64,000 nucleotides of DNA. Origin: Siphonodentalium dalli. Lineage: Eukaryota > Mollusca > Scaphopoda > Gadilida > Siphonodentaliidae. This document shows, in pieces, positions 35,108 through 47,146 of the stretch. The stretch's first letter is position 1, and each line of letters starts with the position of its first letter. The position numbers were made by a program, and so were the translations under genes. A model generated the notes under the pieces. That model searched no databases, was not told the DNA's origin, and saw nothing but the letters and a program-made list of their open reading frames with translations. The stretch spans positions 203,657,934-203,721,933 of the forward strand of contig CP136063.1 of NCBI GenBank assembly GCA_032622095.1, given 5' to 3'.

Positions 35108-35672
35108 CTTTAACACATGGAAGATAGAAGATAGATAACTTTTAATGGCATATAGATGCATAAAAAAGTTTACATTGAGCACAAAGTCACAAACACGTAT
35201 ACAAAAGATCAATACAGAGGTGACATTCATATCGTATAAATATAATAGGAAAGCAGCTTGACAGTTCTGCAAAGGGACAAGATAGTGAATTATTCAAGTT
35301 TAGTAATTTAGCTATTTAAATAAATACTCTGCGTGCCATAGATAAAAATACAATGACAGTTAACCGTGCTATCCCACCCTCCTCCCTCAATAGGACTGTC
35401 AAGTTGCTTCAGAGGTATCATTTCATAAGAAAGATGAGACCGAGAAAATTAGAACTGGAGGTGGTAAGGGAGAAAGTTAAGTATAAGAGACTATGAATAT
35501 GCTCAGTCACGCCATCACAGAAAAGTGAGCCAAAGCTCACTTATTTCCACTGTGAAGGAAAAAAGAAGCTCTTTGTCTCCTCTCCAACAAAATTTATTAT
35601 ACCATGCCCCCTACCCCAGGGAGGTATGGGCATGTAGTTGAGGTGAGGGATATTGGATGTTTGCTACAACTA

Positions 35673-35884
35673 CAGTAATGCCCTAAATAATCGACTCCTT
35701 AACCACAGCAGAATTATGGGTAACTTTTCAGGATTTAGTCGGAAATATGGCTTGTCGCCATTCATCGGAAGATCCCATTGAGAGCTTTCCGATGAATGGC
35801 AACAAGCCATATTTCCAACTAAATCCTGAAAAGTTACCCATAATTCTGCTGTGGTTGAGGAGTCGATTATTTAGGGCATTACTG
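35673..35884. mobile_element. Family A foldback element, full length
   Basis: 212 bp with TA flanks, CAGTAATGCCCTAAATAATC to GATTATTTAGGGCATTACTG, near-perfect arms. Confidence 0.9.
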
Positions 35885-35984
35885 TATCAATAAAATATCC
35901 ACTGATTTTACTGATAGGAAGTGTATTAAACTTTAACATCAGTATATTGATAGTGTTTGCAAATTAGTGTGGTCCAAATTCAAG

Positions 35985-36299
35985 AATCATGAACCTTAAG
36001 TTTTCCCTTTCGTTACTCTATTCTCCCATTCAGTTATTAACAATATCTATACTAATTGGAAGCTCTCATCAGTTATAAATGTATAAATTGGAATGGCCTA
36101 TTATTTTTGGAGGGATGTTTAAGTAATAAAATCAGATGACAGACCAACAAAAAGTTAATACAAGTGCAGAATTATTCATATTCTTTTGTGGGAGATGTTC
36201 AGATCAAAAGTTCAAATGGCCTATGGTTGTTTGTTGAAATTATTATCTGAACATGTCTTAAATGAATTACTCGTCAATGAATAGTTAGTAAAGTAAGGG
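35985..36299. repeat. Family I repeat, long copy
   Basis: ACAATATCTATACTAATTGG..TTATAAATGTATAAATTGGAA..GGAGGGATGTTTAAG..GACAGACC..GGGAGATGTTCAGATC..TCGTCAATGAATAGTTAGTA, the same segment order as at 19.3 and 48.2 kb. Confidence 0.55.
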
Positions 36300-36303
36300 T
36301 TAA

Positions 36304-36557
36304 CCCTTTCATGACGGGAGATGCGCTGGTGCAGCATTAAATATCCTGTGCCAGTGCATTCTCTTATATATGTGAGTCTCCCACAGGGAGCCTCGCATAT
36401 ATAAGAGAATGCACTGGCTTACAAGATCAAGGTCAATATTGTTAGTCCTATGCATTCTCTTATATATGTGAGGCGCCCTATGGGCGACTCGCATATATAA
36501 GAGAATGCATTGGCACAGGGTTTTTCCAAAATTTCAGGAAGCTCAAGTCATAAAGGG
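36304..36557. mobile_element. Family B2 MITE
   Basis: CCCTTTCATGACGGGAGATG to CAAGTCATAAAGGG, TTAA at 36300-36303 and 36558-36561. Two modules with different centres (CCACAGGG and CCTATGGGCG). Confidence 0.82.
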
Positions 36558-36934
36558 TTAAATCATACATAGGATGGTCTATTATTCATGTGGAGGTGTG
36601 TTTGGTGATAACCATGCTTAGAGCGCAATCGTTCCCTGATTTTTGTAAAGCAAACCAATTCCCAAGGCTGGCGAAGGAATAGTTCAGTTATTATCCCATT
36701 GTTAGGCACACGCAACTCATAACATACAAATCGCTTGGGTGCTTTATAAAGTGGGACCAGTCAGTGTTGTTTCGGACATATCTATTCACATTCAACGGCG
36801 ATCAGTGCGTGTTAATCACATTGTTGGGCATGGCTAATCGGCTATTGTGTCCAACCGCGGCCAGCGCACCGATTGTGCATCGTGGTCAAAACACGCCCAA
36901 TGGCACATTTCCAGTTGATTGCATTAGTCGGTCA

Positions 36935-37015
36935 GAGCACGCGAATAGTTCTTTACCAGAATAAATCTCGTCTTCGACTCGATTGATTCTGGTAAAGAAC
37001 AATTCATGTGCTCTA
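36935..37015. repeat. Inverted repeat
   Basis: GAGCACGCGAATAGTTCTTT ACCAGAAT is mirrored by ATTCTGGTAAAGAAC..ATGTGCTC around TCGTCTTCGACTCGA. Surrounding DNA (36.6-37.0 kb) is less AT-rich than average but shows no recognised gene. Confidence 0.6.
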
Positions 37016-37491
37016 ACCCTTACTTAAAACCCTGCTCCTTTGTTCTACCTCGATCAGCTTTATCCACATTCTATATGTATTTCTCCGATTGTGTACTTTA
37101 TACCATGCATATCAAAACCACAAGTCGACTCTCGTAATATAGAATGGTCATGTCTCCCAATATATGCACGTTAACGAGCTCCCAGAACTGTCTTAAACGT
37201 CTCATTTATCGGATTTTTTCATCTGTATAAAATGTAATTTCTTGTATATTATAAAACTGTGTTTTTAATGGACTCACGACTGGACATTCGTATGCTAAAT
37301 AGTCTCGCTACGACCTCGACCATCTAGTTTACAAATGTCATGCAGTAGCTCGTCCATTGACCCTGACAGACGACATAGCTATATGCTCCCTGTTTGGTCA
37401 TCTGCATGGAGGGAAATATTCAGAAATAATAAGTACAACAAACAATCGTTTTGTACTATTTATAATATTGAAATTACTGTCTGACCATTAA

Positions 37492-37739
37492 CCCTTTGAG
37501 TGCCAGGGGCCGATCTTATCGGCCCTAAACCTACAAAATATGTCTGTTAAAGAATATAAGAATAAATTATTAAAATTGTAAAAAAAATTGTAAAAAAAAA
37601 AAAAATTATAAAAACAATTGTTAGGCCAATGCATTCTCTTATATATGCGAGGCGACCTTTGGTCGACTCGCATATATAAGAGAATGCATTGGCACAGGGT
37701 ATATGGGTTGATACAAAAATCGACCTGGCACTCAAAGGG
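37492..37739. mobile_element. Family B3 MITE
   Basis: CCCTTTGAGTGCCAGGGGCC to CGACCTGGCACTCAAAGGG, TTAA at 37488-37491 and 37740-37743. One palindromic module and an A-rich spacer. Confidence 0.85.
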
Positions 37740-38195
37740 TTAATTCCCCTGGGTAAATTTGCTCAACAATCTTACCCGTCGTCACGAATCTTGCCCGCAG
37801 CGGGTTTTACTGAGTATTAGCCCACAACAGCGTTTTACGTGCCCGCAGCGGGGGATTATAGGATGACCCGCCAGCGTGATTATAATCGAGAGTAATGTAT
37901 ATAGACCAGTCATGAATCTACTCTAGCTCACTGGCTGGCTAAGCCCGTAGAGAAGACATTCAACCTGTTCAAAACCTGGGAACGTTTTGGTGTTCTAGCT
38001 GACAGAGAATTTTATAACACTGAAAAAATAATGCAGATAATCTATTTCTTAGTTAATACCTGTTCCAGATTGAGAGTGCATGGTTTATGCGATTGTTGTG
38101 AGCTGATTTTGCTTTGCATCACTTCCAATCATGCAATTTCTCCCGGGTAATCATTTCAATGTTACTGTTAAATTAGATTATTAAGGAACAGGAAT

Positions 38196-38676
38196 TAAAG
38201 GTACTCAACCCGCAAAGAGGGTCCCCATCTCAACAGATTCCAACAACAACAATCCGATCAGAGGGTCCTATATTACTATTTCTTTGGCTTTGGGAGTAAA
38301 AAATATTTGATTCGAGTCGAGGAACCCATCAAACAAAGCTCAGAGTTATTAGATATTGATTTTTCAAATTTGTTATGTTCTCGAGATGAGTACTAATAAC
38401 TGCCGTAATCTGCTCTGGATGTGTACTCCAAATCTATTCAAACAGACAAGGATGAATAACTCTAAAATCAAGTGGTAATTTTAACGCAATTTTGACTGAG
38501 TTCTGGGCCAGATAGTATTCCAGATAATGAAAAATAATAGATTTCTAAAATCGATATCTAACAAATCTGAGCTTTGATGGGTGACTTCCTCGACTCGAAT
38601 CAAATATTTTTGACCCCCGAAGCAATTGAAATAGTAATTGAGAGGAGTTTTATCGGGTTGAGTACCTTTAACAAAG
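38196..38676. mobile_element. Family L inverted-repeat element
   Basis: AAAGGTACTCAACCCG and, further in, GATTCGAGTCGAGGAACCCA and AAAGCTCAGAG..ATATTGATTTT are mirrored at the right (CGGGTTGAGTACCTTT, CCTCGACTCGAATC, ATCTGAGCTTTGATGGG). It is a non-coding element about 480 bp long. A related end, GATTGAGTACCTTTAAGTGC, occurs at 56609. Confidence 0.6.
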
Positions 38677-39222
38677 AAATATATTCCCTACCTTGTAACA
38701 TTTGTTCATGCATATGTTCATTAAATTTAACGTCCCCCCGTCGGAACATGACGTTGTGCAACAGTTGAGCACACAATGATCCCAACATGATCTCAGTTAG
38801 GAAGTTTACACCTTGGAATGTACAACTGCAACCAATACCCCTTGAACCACACCAAACTCAAAAGTTGTGTAATTCCATTTGCACCCCACCCCATTGGACT
38901 TAAATTTTCCCATATGTTCCCTCAATATGGCCTGGGTTGTAAATGATGTGGCCACTTTCAAAATCCTAGCATCTAGACTGACCTCATGCAAGCTTTCCGA
39001 ATGTTGGAAATTTCTAACATGACATCCCAAAATTTAAGTCTGATAAAGTCAGCTGATAAAGTTGGAAAATTTCCTACTGATGGCGATTTCAGTCAAAATT
39101 TTTGTTTACCAAAAGTAGGAATATATTCAAATGTTGGTCTACAATCAACAAATTCCGGCGCCACTAATAAATTATTAAATAATTTCGACCTATTGAAATT
39201 ACCAACTGTAAATCCAGCTTCT
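38677..39222. other. Region upstream of DPYD, no gene recognised
   Basis: An open frame of 122 codons (38986-39354) runs through part of this, but the translation is unfamiliar and lies 260 bp from the DPYD start codon. It could be 5' flank. Confidence 0.3.
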
Positions 39223-39616
39223 ACGGGGGTGGGGCGAGACAACCCCAAAGTTGAAACCCCGGCCCTCCCCTGTAACCACGTTCCTGTGCTCCCGGACTGC
39301 AGTGCTGTTGCAATCGGAATCCTCGGTACTTTCCGTCGATTCCTCGGAATGTAAGAAATAGGTAAGCCGATTCGTCGAGGGTGACGATTGGTGCTGTTGA
39401 TGCTTTAAAATCAACGGAAAGTCTTATCAGCACAATACATAATACCAGACTATTACATTTACATTACATACTCCCATCTGTTACATTGCGGTCTTATCCC
39501 ACCTCTGAACCCACTATAGACTCGTCTCGATACCGTTATAAGTTCACAAGTCCACGCTAAATGTTGTGTGTTGTAAACGTGTCGATAAAAACACTGATTT
39601 CTACTCAATTATAAAG
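39223..39616 (+). promoter_or_regulatory. DPYD: Candidate DPYD promoter / 5' UTR region
   Basis: This is the ~390 bp before the DPYD start codon. It opens with a GC-richer patch including a GC-box-like GGGGTGGGGCG near 39224-39235, followed by AT-richer sequence without a recognised transposon. No clear TATA box is visible near the ATG. The 5' UTR could be spliced, so the transcription start may lie elsewhere. Confidence 0.25.
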
Positions 39617-39661
39617 ATGACATCACCAAATCATGTTAGCAAAGACTTGCCAGACATTGAG
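39617..39661 (+). CDS. DPYD: DPYD exon 1, start codon
   Basis: Short first coding exon of 15 codons: ATG at 39617, protein MTSPNHVSKDLPDIE, then the donor gtaaag. It aligns with the human start (…SKDSADIE) and joins exon 2 in phase 0 to give DIENILSLNP, matching human DIESILALNP. The preceding bases are ATAAAG, a moderate context with A at -3. A run without another in-frame ATG supports this start. It is too short for ORF finders and is called from homology plus the splice donor. Confidence 0.9.
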
Positions 39662-40144
39662 GTAAAGAAACTAATATCAACTCGTTAAAATTATTGCATT
39701 TGTTTTCTTGGAGAAATTCTATAAGAATTTGACCGATTTGTTTAGCTGGCAATGTCAGCATTGGTTTAGTTAGGCCAACATAATTTAATTTCTTGTCACG
39801 TGGTCTTTATCATTACACTCATAGGGGGTGAGCTGCACCACAAGGGGCGTGGTGACAGGAATGGGTTTTGGGGGTGTTCACCCCAAGTCATCCAGACTGA
39901 GTTTTAACCATTCAAGATGTTATTTTGTATGTTTTAGAATATATTTTCCTATTTTTTTTATATTATTATATAAAAGTACATATCATTTTATAACTTGCAC
40001 CATAAAATCTTGGTACTTAACACCAGCTGTACGCCCAACACATTTTGTTGTTGTCTGGGTGATAACTTACTAGTAAGTAAAAGCTATCTGATGTCTTTCA
40101 ACTTTAGTACTGGTATGAGGATTAATTACATGGGCCCACTCCAG

Positions 40145-40330
40145 CAAGCTTTGAAATAGTGTGTCTGTCATTTGCAGAATGAGGTCCCAGAGTGTAAATT
40201 AGTAACGCTATCCCAGGCTATCATCACAAAATTCATTCTCTGGGAACCTCATTCTGATGAGGCCTGAGTAGAATGAGGTCCCCAGAGGGTGAATTTGGTG
40301 ATTCTAGCTCACACAATATTTCAAGGCTTG
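40145..40330. mobile_element. Family F hAT-like MITE in DPYD intron 1
   Basis: CAAGCTTTGAAATAGTGTGT to ATATTTCAAGGCTTG; 8-bp flanks CACTCCAG and CGCTCCAG (7 of 8). Confidence 0.75.
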
Positions 40331-40685
40331 CGCTCCAGATTAGATGCCAGTAACGTTGGTATTGCTAATACAAAAAATATTTAGTAAAAAGATGGGACAA
40401 CCTGACCCTGAAAATCAGGACGACCTGACGCAAGATACCCCCAAGTCAGATTGTCTCTGGGTCGGGTCGTCACGCTGTCAGATTTCTCTGGGTCGGGTTA
40501 TCACACTTTCAATTACAGAGCTCTGTCCTTTTTCTGTAGAGTTCAAAAATTGAGCTGTAGAATGCATATGATCCAAATTAGGCCAAGCAAATATATCTCT
40601 GCAATTCTGATTAACAAGAGAATTAATTTTTTATTATGAAATCATGTAACTTTTTTGGATGACACAGTAAATGTTGTTCAAAATA

Positions 40686-40898
40686 CAGTAATGCCCTAAA
40701 TAATTGACTCCTTAACCGCAGCAGAATTATGGGTAACTTTTCAGGATTTAGTCGGAAATATGGCTTGTTGCCATTCATCGGAAATCTCTCAGTGAGAGCT
40801 TTCCGATGAATGGCAACAAGCCATATTTCCGACTAAATCCTGAAAAGTTACCCATAATTATGCTGTGGTTAAGGAGTCAGTTATTTAGGGCATTCCTG
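40686..40898. mobile_element. Family A foldback element in DPYD intron 1
   Basis: 213 bp, CAGTAATGCCCTAAATAATT to TTATTTAGGGCATTCCTG; TA at the left, TT at the right. Confidence 0.88.
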
Positions 40899-41059
40899 TT
40901 TAACATTCCATCCCTCCAGTTCAGATGAGTACACATGATCAGATCAGAGTAGATGAGTTTTGCGAAAAACAGTTTTTGATTAAACTAAAGTCATTCATGA
41001 TTCCTGTTCAAATTAATTAAATCTAGCCAATGTTAAAAATATTCCCTGTTCCAGACCCC

Positions 41060-41960
41060 GATGTATTCCTGCTCTGCTGGACTGGTATTATTTTGCACCT
41101 GTCTATCCGTCCATCTTTGAGTCCGTACAGGTACATATTTGAGCCTTAGGTGGTCAGGGGAGTAATCAAAAAAAGTTTGACATCGATATGATCGACCACT
41201 TAATGTCAAACTACCACCTGATGCCTGTTATTTCATACAATTTAGAAGTTACTGTAAGTGGTAGGCTTAAGTTGTCAAACCTGTAAAAAACAACAAAAGA
41301 AAGACCACTTAAAGACCAAATGTATGGGTGACTGTCCGGCTGTACGTCTGTCTGATGTCTGTTCATGTCATAACTTGAACAGTTATGCTCGAATCTCAAT
41401 GTAATTTGGTACGGATGTTCAGTTGTTCACTACTGTGAGGACACAATGGAGTGTTCAATCGTTTTGTTCTAGAGTTATTCATCTTTGTTTATCTGGAAAT
41501 GTTGGCTTTTTGGTCCATCCAAGATGTCTGTTCATGTCATTATTTCAATAGTAGTGCTTAGATTTCAATCAAATTTGGTACGGATGATCACTACTATGGG
41601 GATATTCAAAATAGGGTTCAATTGTTTGTTTTTTTTTTCCACTCTAGAGTTACTCATCTTTGTTTATCTGGAAATGTTGGCTTTTTGGACCCTCAGATGT
41701 CTGTTCAGTCCATAACTTGAACAGTAGATCTCGGATCTCAATGAAATTTGGTATGGATGTTCACCACTATGAGTGCATTCAATGGCGTGTTCAATCGTAT
41801 TGTTTAGGTTTTTCATTCTATAGTTATTCATCCTTTTTTTATCTGAAAATGCTGATTTTTGGGTCCTTCTGTCTAAGTATATCAGTCATACATCATAGGT
41901 ATGCCCACACTCGGTGGTATGCCACAAGGGGTTATACACCGGACGACAGTCCACCTCTTA
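41060..41960 (+). repeat. Family H array of ~170-bp units
   Basis: GATGTCTGTTCATGTCATAA, TCTCAATGAAATTTGGTATGG and TTATTCATCTTTGTTTATCT recur about every 170 bp. It ends with GGTATGCCACAAGGGGTTA and GGACGACAGTCCACCTCTT. Partner copy at 57.7-58.6 kb. Confidence 0.75.
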
Positions 41961-42160
41961 TTATTATATCAAGAATTGATGAAGGAGACTTAAATCCAAG
42001 ATTTTTTAAATGCAAATATTGTCACAATTGTGAGTAATTTTGATGGCTTCATATGCAGGTTTTAGGTTTAATATGCACCAAACAATATACTGCTTTATTG
42101 TGAATATGTTTACTTATATGTGCTTTGTAGGTTGGTCTTAGAATAGGCCACACCAATATT

Positions 42161-42500
42161 ATAGCCTGGTTTACAAACTTTTAGATGGGGATAACAGTAG
42201 ATGTGGCGGGTGGGGGGGGGGGGGGGGGGGGGGGGTGGTGGGTGGGGGAGGGGGGGATAAATATTAAAAATAACATATTCATCACTGCCCAAATAATTAA
42301 CAAGCAGTAGAAATATACATACATGAATTTCATAAGATTTTTAAAAACATTATGCTTTATTCATGACACGGAACTAAACTGAGGTATTTCTTCCCTTCAA
42401 ATAGTTAAATAGTTAAAATAATGAGCCAAAGGAGAAAGCAAAAGAAACGACACCTGGAGGGGGGTATAGGTGAATGGATTTGTAAATCAGGCTATTTGTA
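42161..42500. mobile_element. Possible J-related element with poly-G
   Basis: ATAGCCTGGTTTACAAACTT at the left and the complement GGATTTGTAAATCAGGCTAT at the right resemble the subterminal GTCTGGTTTACGAACA of family J. The interior holds a run of about 24 G near 42212-42235. The target duplication is unclear. Confidence 0.4.
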
Positions 42501-42577
42501 ATTGCCTTATGAATGTATTGTTATATTTTTAATTTCATTGTCTCCCATTTGTCCTTCATAGCCAATATTTACATTAA

Positions 42578-42968
42578 CCCTTTACCCAACAAACCGGCCA
42601 AAACCGGCCAAATAAAGCTTCAACAGCCTAAAATATCTTCGGTCTGTCTCAATAGAACCATACAAATATGGATATCATTGGAACCGGCTCCTTGATCACA
42701 TTGTGATAGTTACAGTTAGCCCTGTGCCAATGCATTCTCTTATATATGCGAGTCGACCATAGGTCGCCTCGCATATATAAGAGAATGCATTGGCCTAAAA
42801 AAAATCTTTTTTTAACACTTTTTACCATTTTTTCTTACATTCTTTAACAATTTTATAATTTTTAATGTGTTAAGCCAATGCATTCTCTTATATATGCGAG
42901 GCGACCTATGGTCGACTCGCATATATAAGAGAATGCATTGGCACAGGGCCCTTCTGTTGGGTAAAGGG
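42578..42968. mobile_element. Family B1 MITE interrupted at its right end
   Basis: CCCTTTACCCAACAAACCGG to GTTGGGTAAAGGG; TTAA at 42574-42577. The matching right TTAA is displaced to 44144-44147 by insertion of a family C element that duplicated GGTAAAGGG. Confidence 0.85.
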
Positions 42969-44134
42969 TAGTCCAAGTCTTCTTGTACTAAAACCAGCTA
43001 AGATATTGGGATGGCGATGCTGGCGTTTAGTCCAAGACCGCCCTATATGCTCGCTTATGACACGGCTTAAGCGTTAGTGACCCGCTCAAATAAAACCACA
43101 ATTATATGAAATAAAATATCACAATTGCGACAATAAACGGATATTTTCCGCAGAAGACATGCTATTTTATCTGAAACCCACATCAGTTGTGAATTTAAAA
43201 CGGTAATTTAATGCGAAAAGAGACATTTACCTCAATGTTTACAATTTTTTTAAAGTATGCGAACTCGGTTGACCTCGCGAACTGTGTTCGGCATTTTCCG
43301 TTGAAAATATTCCGTAGATTTTGGACAACAACGCAAATTACGATGAATTCTCCATTGTAATCGTAATTATGTGTGTCAATAAATAAAATAATAAATAGAT
43401 TAATTAAACATTGGAGATATAAATGTAATACACTAAATAAATGAACCTTAAGTTTGAAAAGTCCCACTAAAACGGAAGAACTATATTTCGAAACTGTGTG
43501 ATTCGGTTCTCCGATTATTTTATCAACACAGATGTCAAAATGCACACCACACGCATGGCAAGTCAGACAAAAGAGATCTAATTTGCTCCAATTTTGACAA
43601 GTTGCTTGCGATAATTGTCAACAAAACTACCGTTCTGATCCTCCATTATGTCATTAAGTTTTTAGTGCGGGAATTGTTCTGAAAGCACATAGAAAACTGG
43701 ACTTTCGGGCGATCGGTTTTCGCCATTTTTGTTCGGAAAACCCGCGCTATATATAGAAACGGAAAGTAGAATTCCCAGAACAAACAGCGGATTATGCCGA
43801 ACTTATTCGGACCACTTCGGCTTTCGGTTAAAACGTAAACAAACAGAGAAACAAATCGATGTTTGTGGCAATCAACCGGAATATTCTATGTGTAATTTAA
43901 CATTAAAGCTAGATTATTATACACCATTATGACCATTAGATGTAAGCCTTTCCGATGTATATAGCAGCATGTATTGATTTGCTAGGTAAATCGAGTAAAA
44001 TACACCACAAATTCCCGCCACAGATCGTGGGCGTAACTCATGTGGTAGGATTGGTATGCAAGCGGGCTTGGACTAAACGCCAGCATCGCCATCCCAATAT
44101 CTTAGCTGGTTTTAGTACAAGAAGACTTGGACTA
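42969..44134. mobile_element. Mutator-like element, copy C1 (DPYD intron 1)
   Basis: 1166 bp with long inverted ends (TAGTCCAAGTCTTCTTGTAC ... ATGGCGATGCTGGCG, about 75 bp per arm) and a perfect 9-bp duplication GGTAAAGGG (42960-42968, 44135-44143). 9-bp TSDs and long inverted repeats point to Mutator-like elements. No transposase frame. On the minus strand it carries protein-like segments (VDKIIGEPNHTVSKYSS near 43450-43530; NGEFIVICVVVQNLR and ARSTEFAYFKKIVNIE followed by a donor-like GTAAATG near 43230), so it may have captured spliced gene pieces. Confidence 0.8.
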
Positions 44135-44206
44135 GGTAAAGGGTTAAAATACAACTGTAATCTGTTTTATTGTTCATTTATATACTCCTTTATGCTTTGG
44201 CTGCAG

Positions 44207-44314
44207 AATATATTATCATTGAACCCGAAAATTAAAAGCCATGCCAATGCTGTTCCCAGCTCTGTCACAAGGAAAGTAAAGAAGCACTGGAAACGGAATG
44301 AAAAACAGTGTACT
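44207..44314 (+). CDS. DPYD: DPYD exon 2
   Basis: 36 codons between acceptor ggctgcag and donor gtgagt, residues 16-51. It contains NILSLNP and the strongly conserved KKHWKRN segment and ends in QCT, one codon shorter than the human exon. The open reading frame that surrounds it (43955-44398) is chimaeric: its first part is the end of a Mutator-like element that finishes 72 bp before this exon. Confidence 0.93.
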
Positions 44315-44922
44315 GTGAGTAAAATTATTACTAGTGTGTCAGTGTATATCTCAATTGTCATTGTCCGTGCTTACTATGTGCAGAAAAAAATAAAATAAGA
44401 TATAAAAGCCTCCCTCCCTCATTAAACAATAATTGCCCGAGAACCAAAACCCTATTTTTTTTGGCCTAATATATACACAAAAATATGTAGGAAACAAATA
44501 TAGTCAAGTATATGAAATATATGCTTTACACAGGAGTGGACAAGTCAGAGTTGTCTAAGATGTAGATTTATTTACATTATAGAGTATATAATGTTTAGCT
44601 AGATTACACTCAGACTATAAAATATAGATTATTTATGTATATCTTGTCTTCTGTCTTCAAACAGAGCAGTTCGTGAGCTGCTACATGTATATTGCTTATA
44701 CATATATGAATACTTGAGATGTTATATTTGAATCTTGGGAAAAAAATTAGGCTGAAAATATCTGAAAATATTTACTGTACCCACATTCATACTATAAAAT
44801 ATAGAAATATATAATGACCAATTGCCTTGATCAGTTAAAGATCATAGTCGTGTTGGTTTAAAAGTTGTAGAAATTTATTGCCTTGAAAGTATCCTGTCTA
44901 AGTTACTTTCCGACCTGGGCAA

Positions 44923-45212
44923 TGATATTAAACAGCCTACATTGGTATCTTACCATGCACATGCATATTGTATGAGACTTGAAATGAGCCATGGATATTA
45001 AATAGCCTACATTGGTATGATACCATATGTACATTCATATTGTTTGAAGCTTGAAATTAGCCACGGATATTAAATAGCCTACATTGGTATGATACTGTAT
45101 GCACATGCATATTGTTTGAAGCTTGAAATTAGCCAAGGATATTATATAGCCTACATTGGTATGATACCATGCATATTGTATGCGGCTTGAAACAAGCCAC
45201 GGATATTAAATA
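44923..45212 (+). repeat. 72-bp tandem repeat, about 4 copies (DPYD intron 2)
   Basis: GGATATTAAATAGCCTACAT followed by TTGGTATGATACCAT and GCATATTGTTTGAAGCTTGA; unit starts at 44993 and 45065 are 72 bp apart. Copies are moderately diverged. Confidence 0.8.
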
Positions 45213-45215
45213 GTC

Positions 45216-46170
45216 CAAAAAATTAAATTGTTATTTTTTTTGTTTTTGCCTGCCGAAGCTCTCATGGCATATACTATAAAATATTGAAATATATAATGAC
45301 CAATTGACTTGATCAGTTAAAGATCGGGAGCAGTCATCTTCTAGTGGCGAATTATATCAATGATTTCAGGACAATTGATGGTGGATGCATAGTGTTGTCT
45401 ATTACTCTTCATTCTCTAAGCAGTAAAATATGGCCATCCCATCTGCTGCAGTTATGACAAATATGGTTGTAGACAATTTGCCACCAAATATATAACAATT
45501 TTCTTATCTTATTATTTTTAGCCTATATTAGACCGTCTTCTCTGTCCAAAACAGCTTTGGATATCTGTTGCTTTGATGCTGTTTTGGGCAGAGACACCGA
45601 GTTCCCTACCATTACTCTTCTATAATGGACTTGACGCCAGAAACATGAATGGGAGTTATCTTGCTTGTACGTCTTCGGATTAGGCCAAATGGAAGTTTTG
45701 CGTATATGAACATAGAGGGCAGCCTTTCCCAAGCATGACGATATCAGACATATCAGACATATATCAGATGTCTGTGGAATGTCAAAGCAATGAGATTTAT
45801 AAGTAAACAAACTTTTATAAAGCCTTGTTTTCCAGAGAATTTTGATTTGTCGCGTTATCATAAAATGCATGTAATCAATATATTAAACGATGGTATCATC
45901 ACTTGACTTTTTTCTATCACAGTATATGCTATGTCATTTTGAAGACAGTTTAAGCATATTCTGGGGTTCACGTCAGGGTTCGCGCTGCCACTTGCCAAAT
46001 TTGCCAATGGCAAAAATAATTCATGTTTGGCAAAAAATATTTTCATTTGGCAAAAGTTTTGGCAAGTCACTTTTTAATTCCTCATGAAAGTTAAAAAAAT
46101 ATTGGTCAATCAATACCATTAATTTCAGGAAACTCTTACAACATAATTATAATAGTGGTGGTGTACATGT
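45216..46170. other. DPYD intron 2, no gene recognised
   Basis: A 115-codon minus frame (45523-45870) has no recognisable product. Near 45970-46070 short GGCAAA/TTTGCC motifs (TTGCCAATGGC, GTTTGGCAAA) hint at an old element and recur near 46720. Confidence 0.35.
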
Positions 46171-46180
46171 ATAAGGTTAA

Positions 46181-46416
46181 CCCTTTAAGTGCCAGGTCCG
46201 TTTTTGTATCAACCCATATACCCTGTGCCAATGCATTCTCTTATATATGCGAGTCGACCATAGGTCGCCTCGCATATATAAGAGAATGCATTGGCCTAAC
46301 ATTTTTTTTTTTTTTTTACAATTTTTTTACAATTTTAATAATTTATTCTTATATTCTTTAACAGACTTATTTTGTAGGTTTAGGGCCGATGAGATCGACC
46401 CCTGGCACTCAAAGGG
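46181..46416. mobile_element. Family B3 MITE in DPYD intron 2
   Basis: CCCTTTAAGTGCCAGG to CCTGGCACTCAAAGGG with TTAA at 46177-46180 and 46417-46420. One complete palindromic module. Confidence 0.85.
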
Positions 46417-46850
46417 TTAACACTTCTATTAAGATGCAGTTAATCTCATAGCATTAGTGCCGATTGTTGGAGGGATTACTATTATTTAGTGTGGTGCACA
46501 TGGTGTTTACATAACTAATCCTCCTGTGATGTGCCCTTCTGATGAAGCAACCCTTCTACCATTGTATTTTTCGGTGATTGGCTGATTGTTTTATGATAAA
46601 CCAGAATAGAGATGCGAGTATAATTAATTATTAACTAACTGCTTTTCTATCGATATCAAAAGTCGTTCAAACCGCGAGTGTCGAAACATAAGACTTAAGG
46701 TTGCAGAAAATCAGGGATAGCATTTGGCAAATGCTAAAATATTTGCCAAGCTCCATATATACATGTAGTACGTCTTTTGAATGAAAGTCTGTTATAGAAG
46801 AGCAACAGGAGGGAACTCGGTCCAAAACAGTTTCAACCCAATCGATATCT

Positions 46851-46875
46851 CATCATCATCATCATCATCATCATC
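46851..46875. repeat. (ATC)n microsatellite
   Basis: About eight ATC/CAT triplets. Confidence 0.9.
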
Positions 46876-47146
46876 GGAACAAGTCATTTGACTTTTAGTT
46901 CCGGTACAAGCTGTTGTGGACCGAGAACACTTTGTCTAGCCTTTATTTGAAAATATTTTGTTTTAAATTTTCGATAGACCCAGTTTTCTTTTTAAATAAT
47001 CCACAAATCTTAGTTATCTCTGCAGTTAAGCTAGCAATCTAGCCATGCCATAATAGTTGAAGTTTAGATTGTTTTTGTGGAATTATTTCTAGATATATCA
47101 CACATATGTACATTGAGAATTGTACAAGATTCCCTCGGTTTTTCAG

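Noticed and set aside
43955-44398. 147-codon plus frame as a gene
   Set aside because: It is a chimaera of the Mutator-like element's right end, intron and DPYD exon 2; only 44207-44314 is coding.
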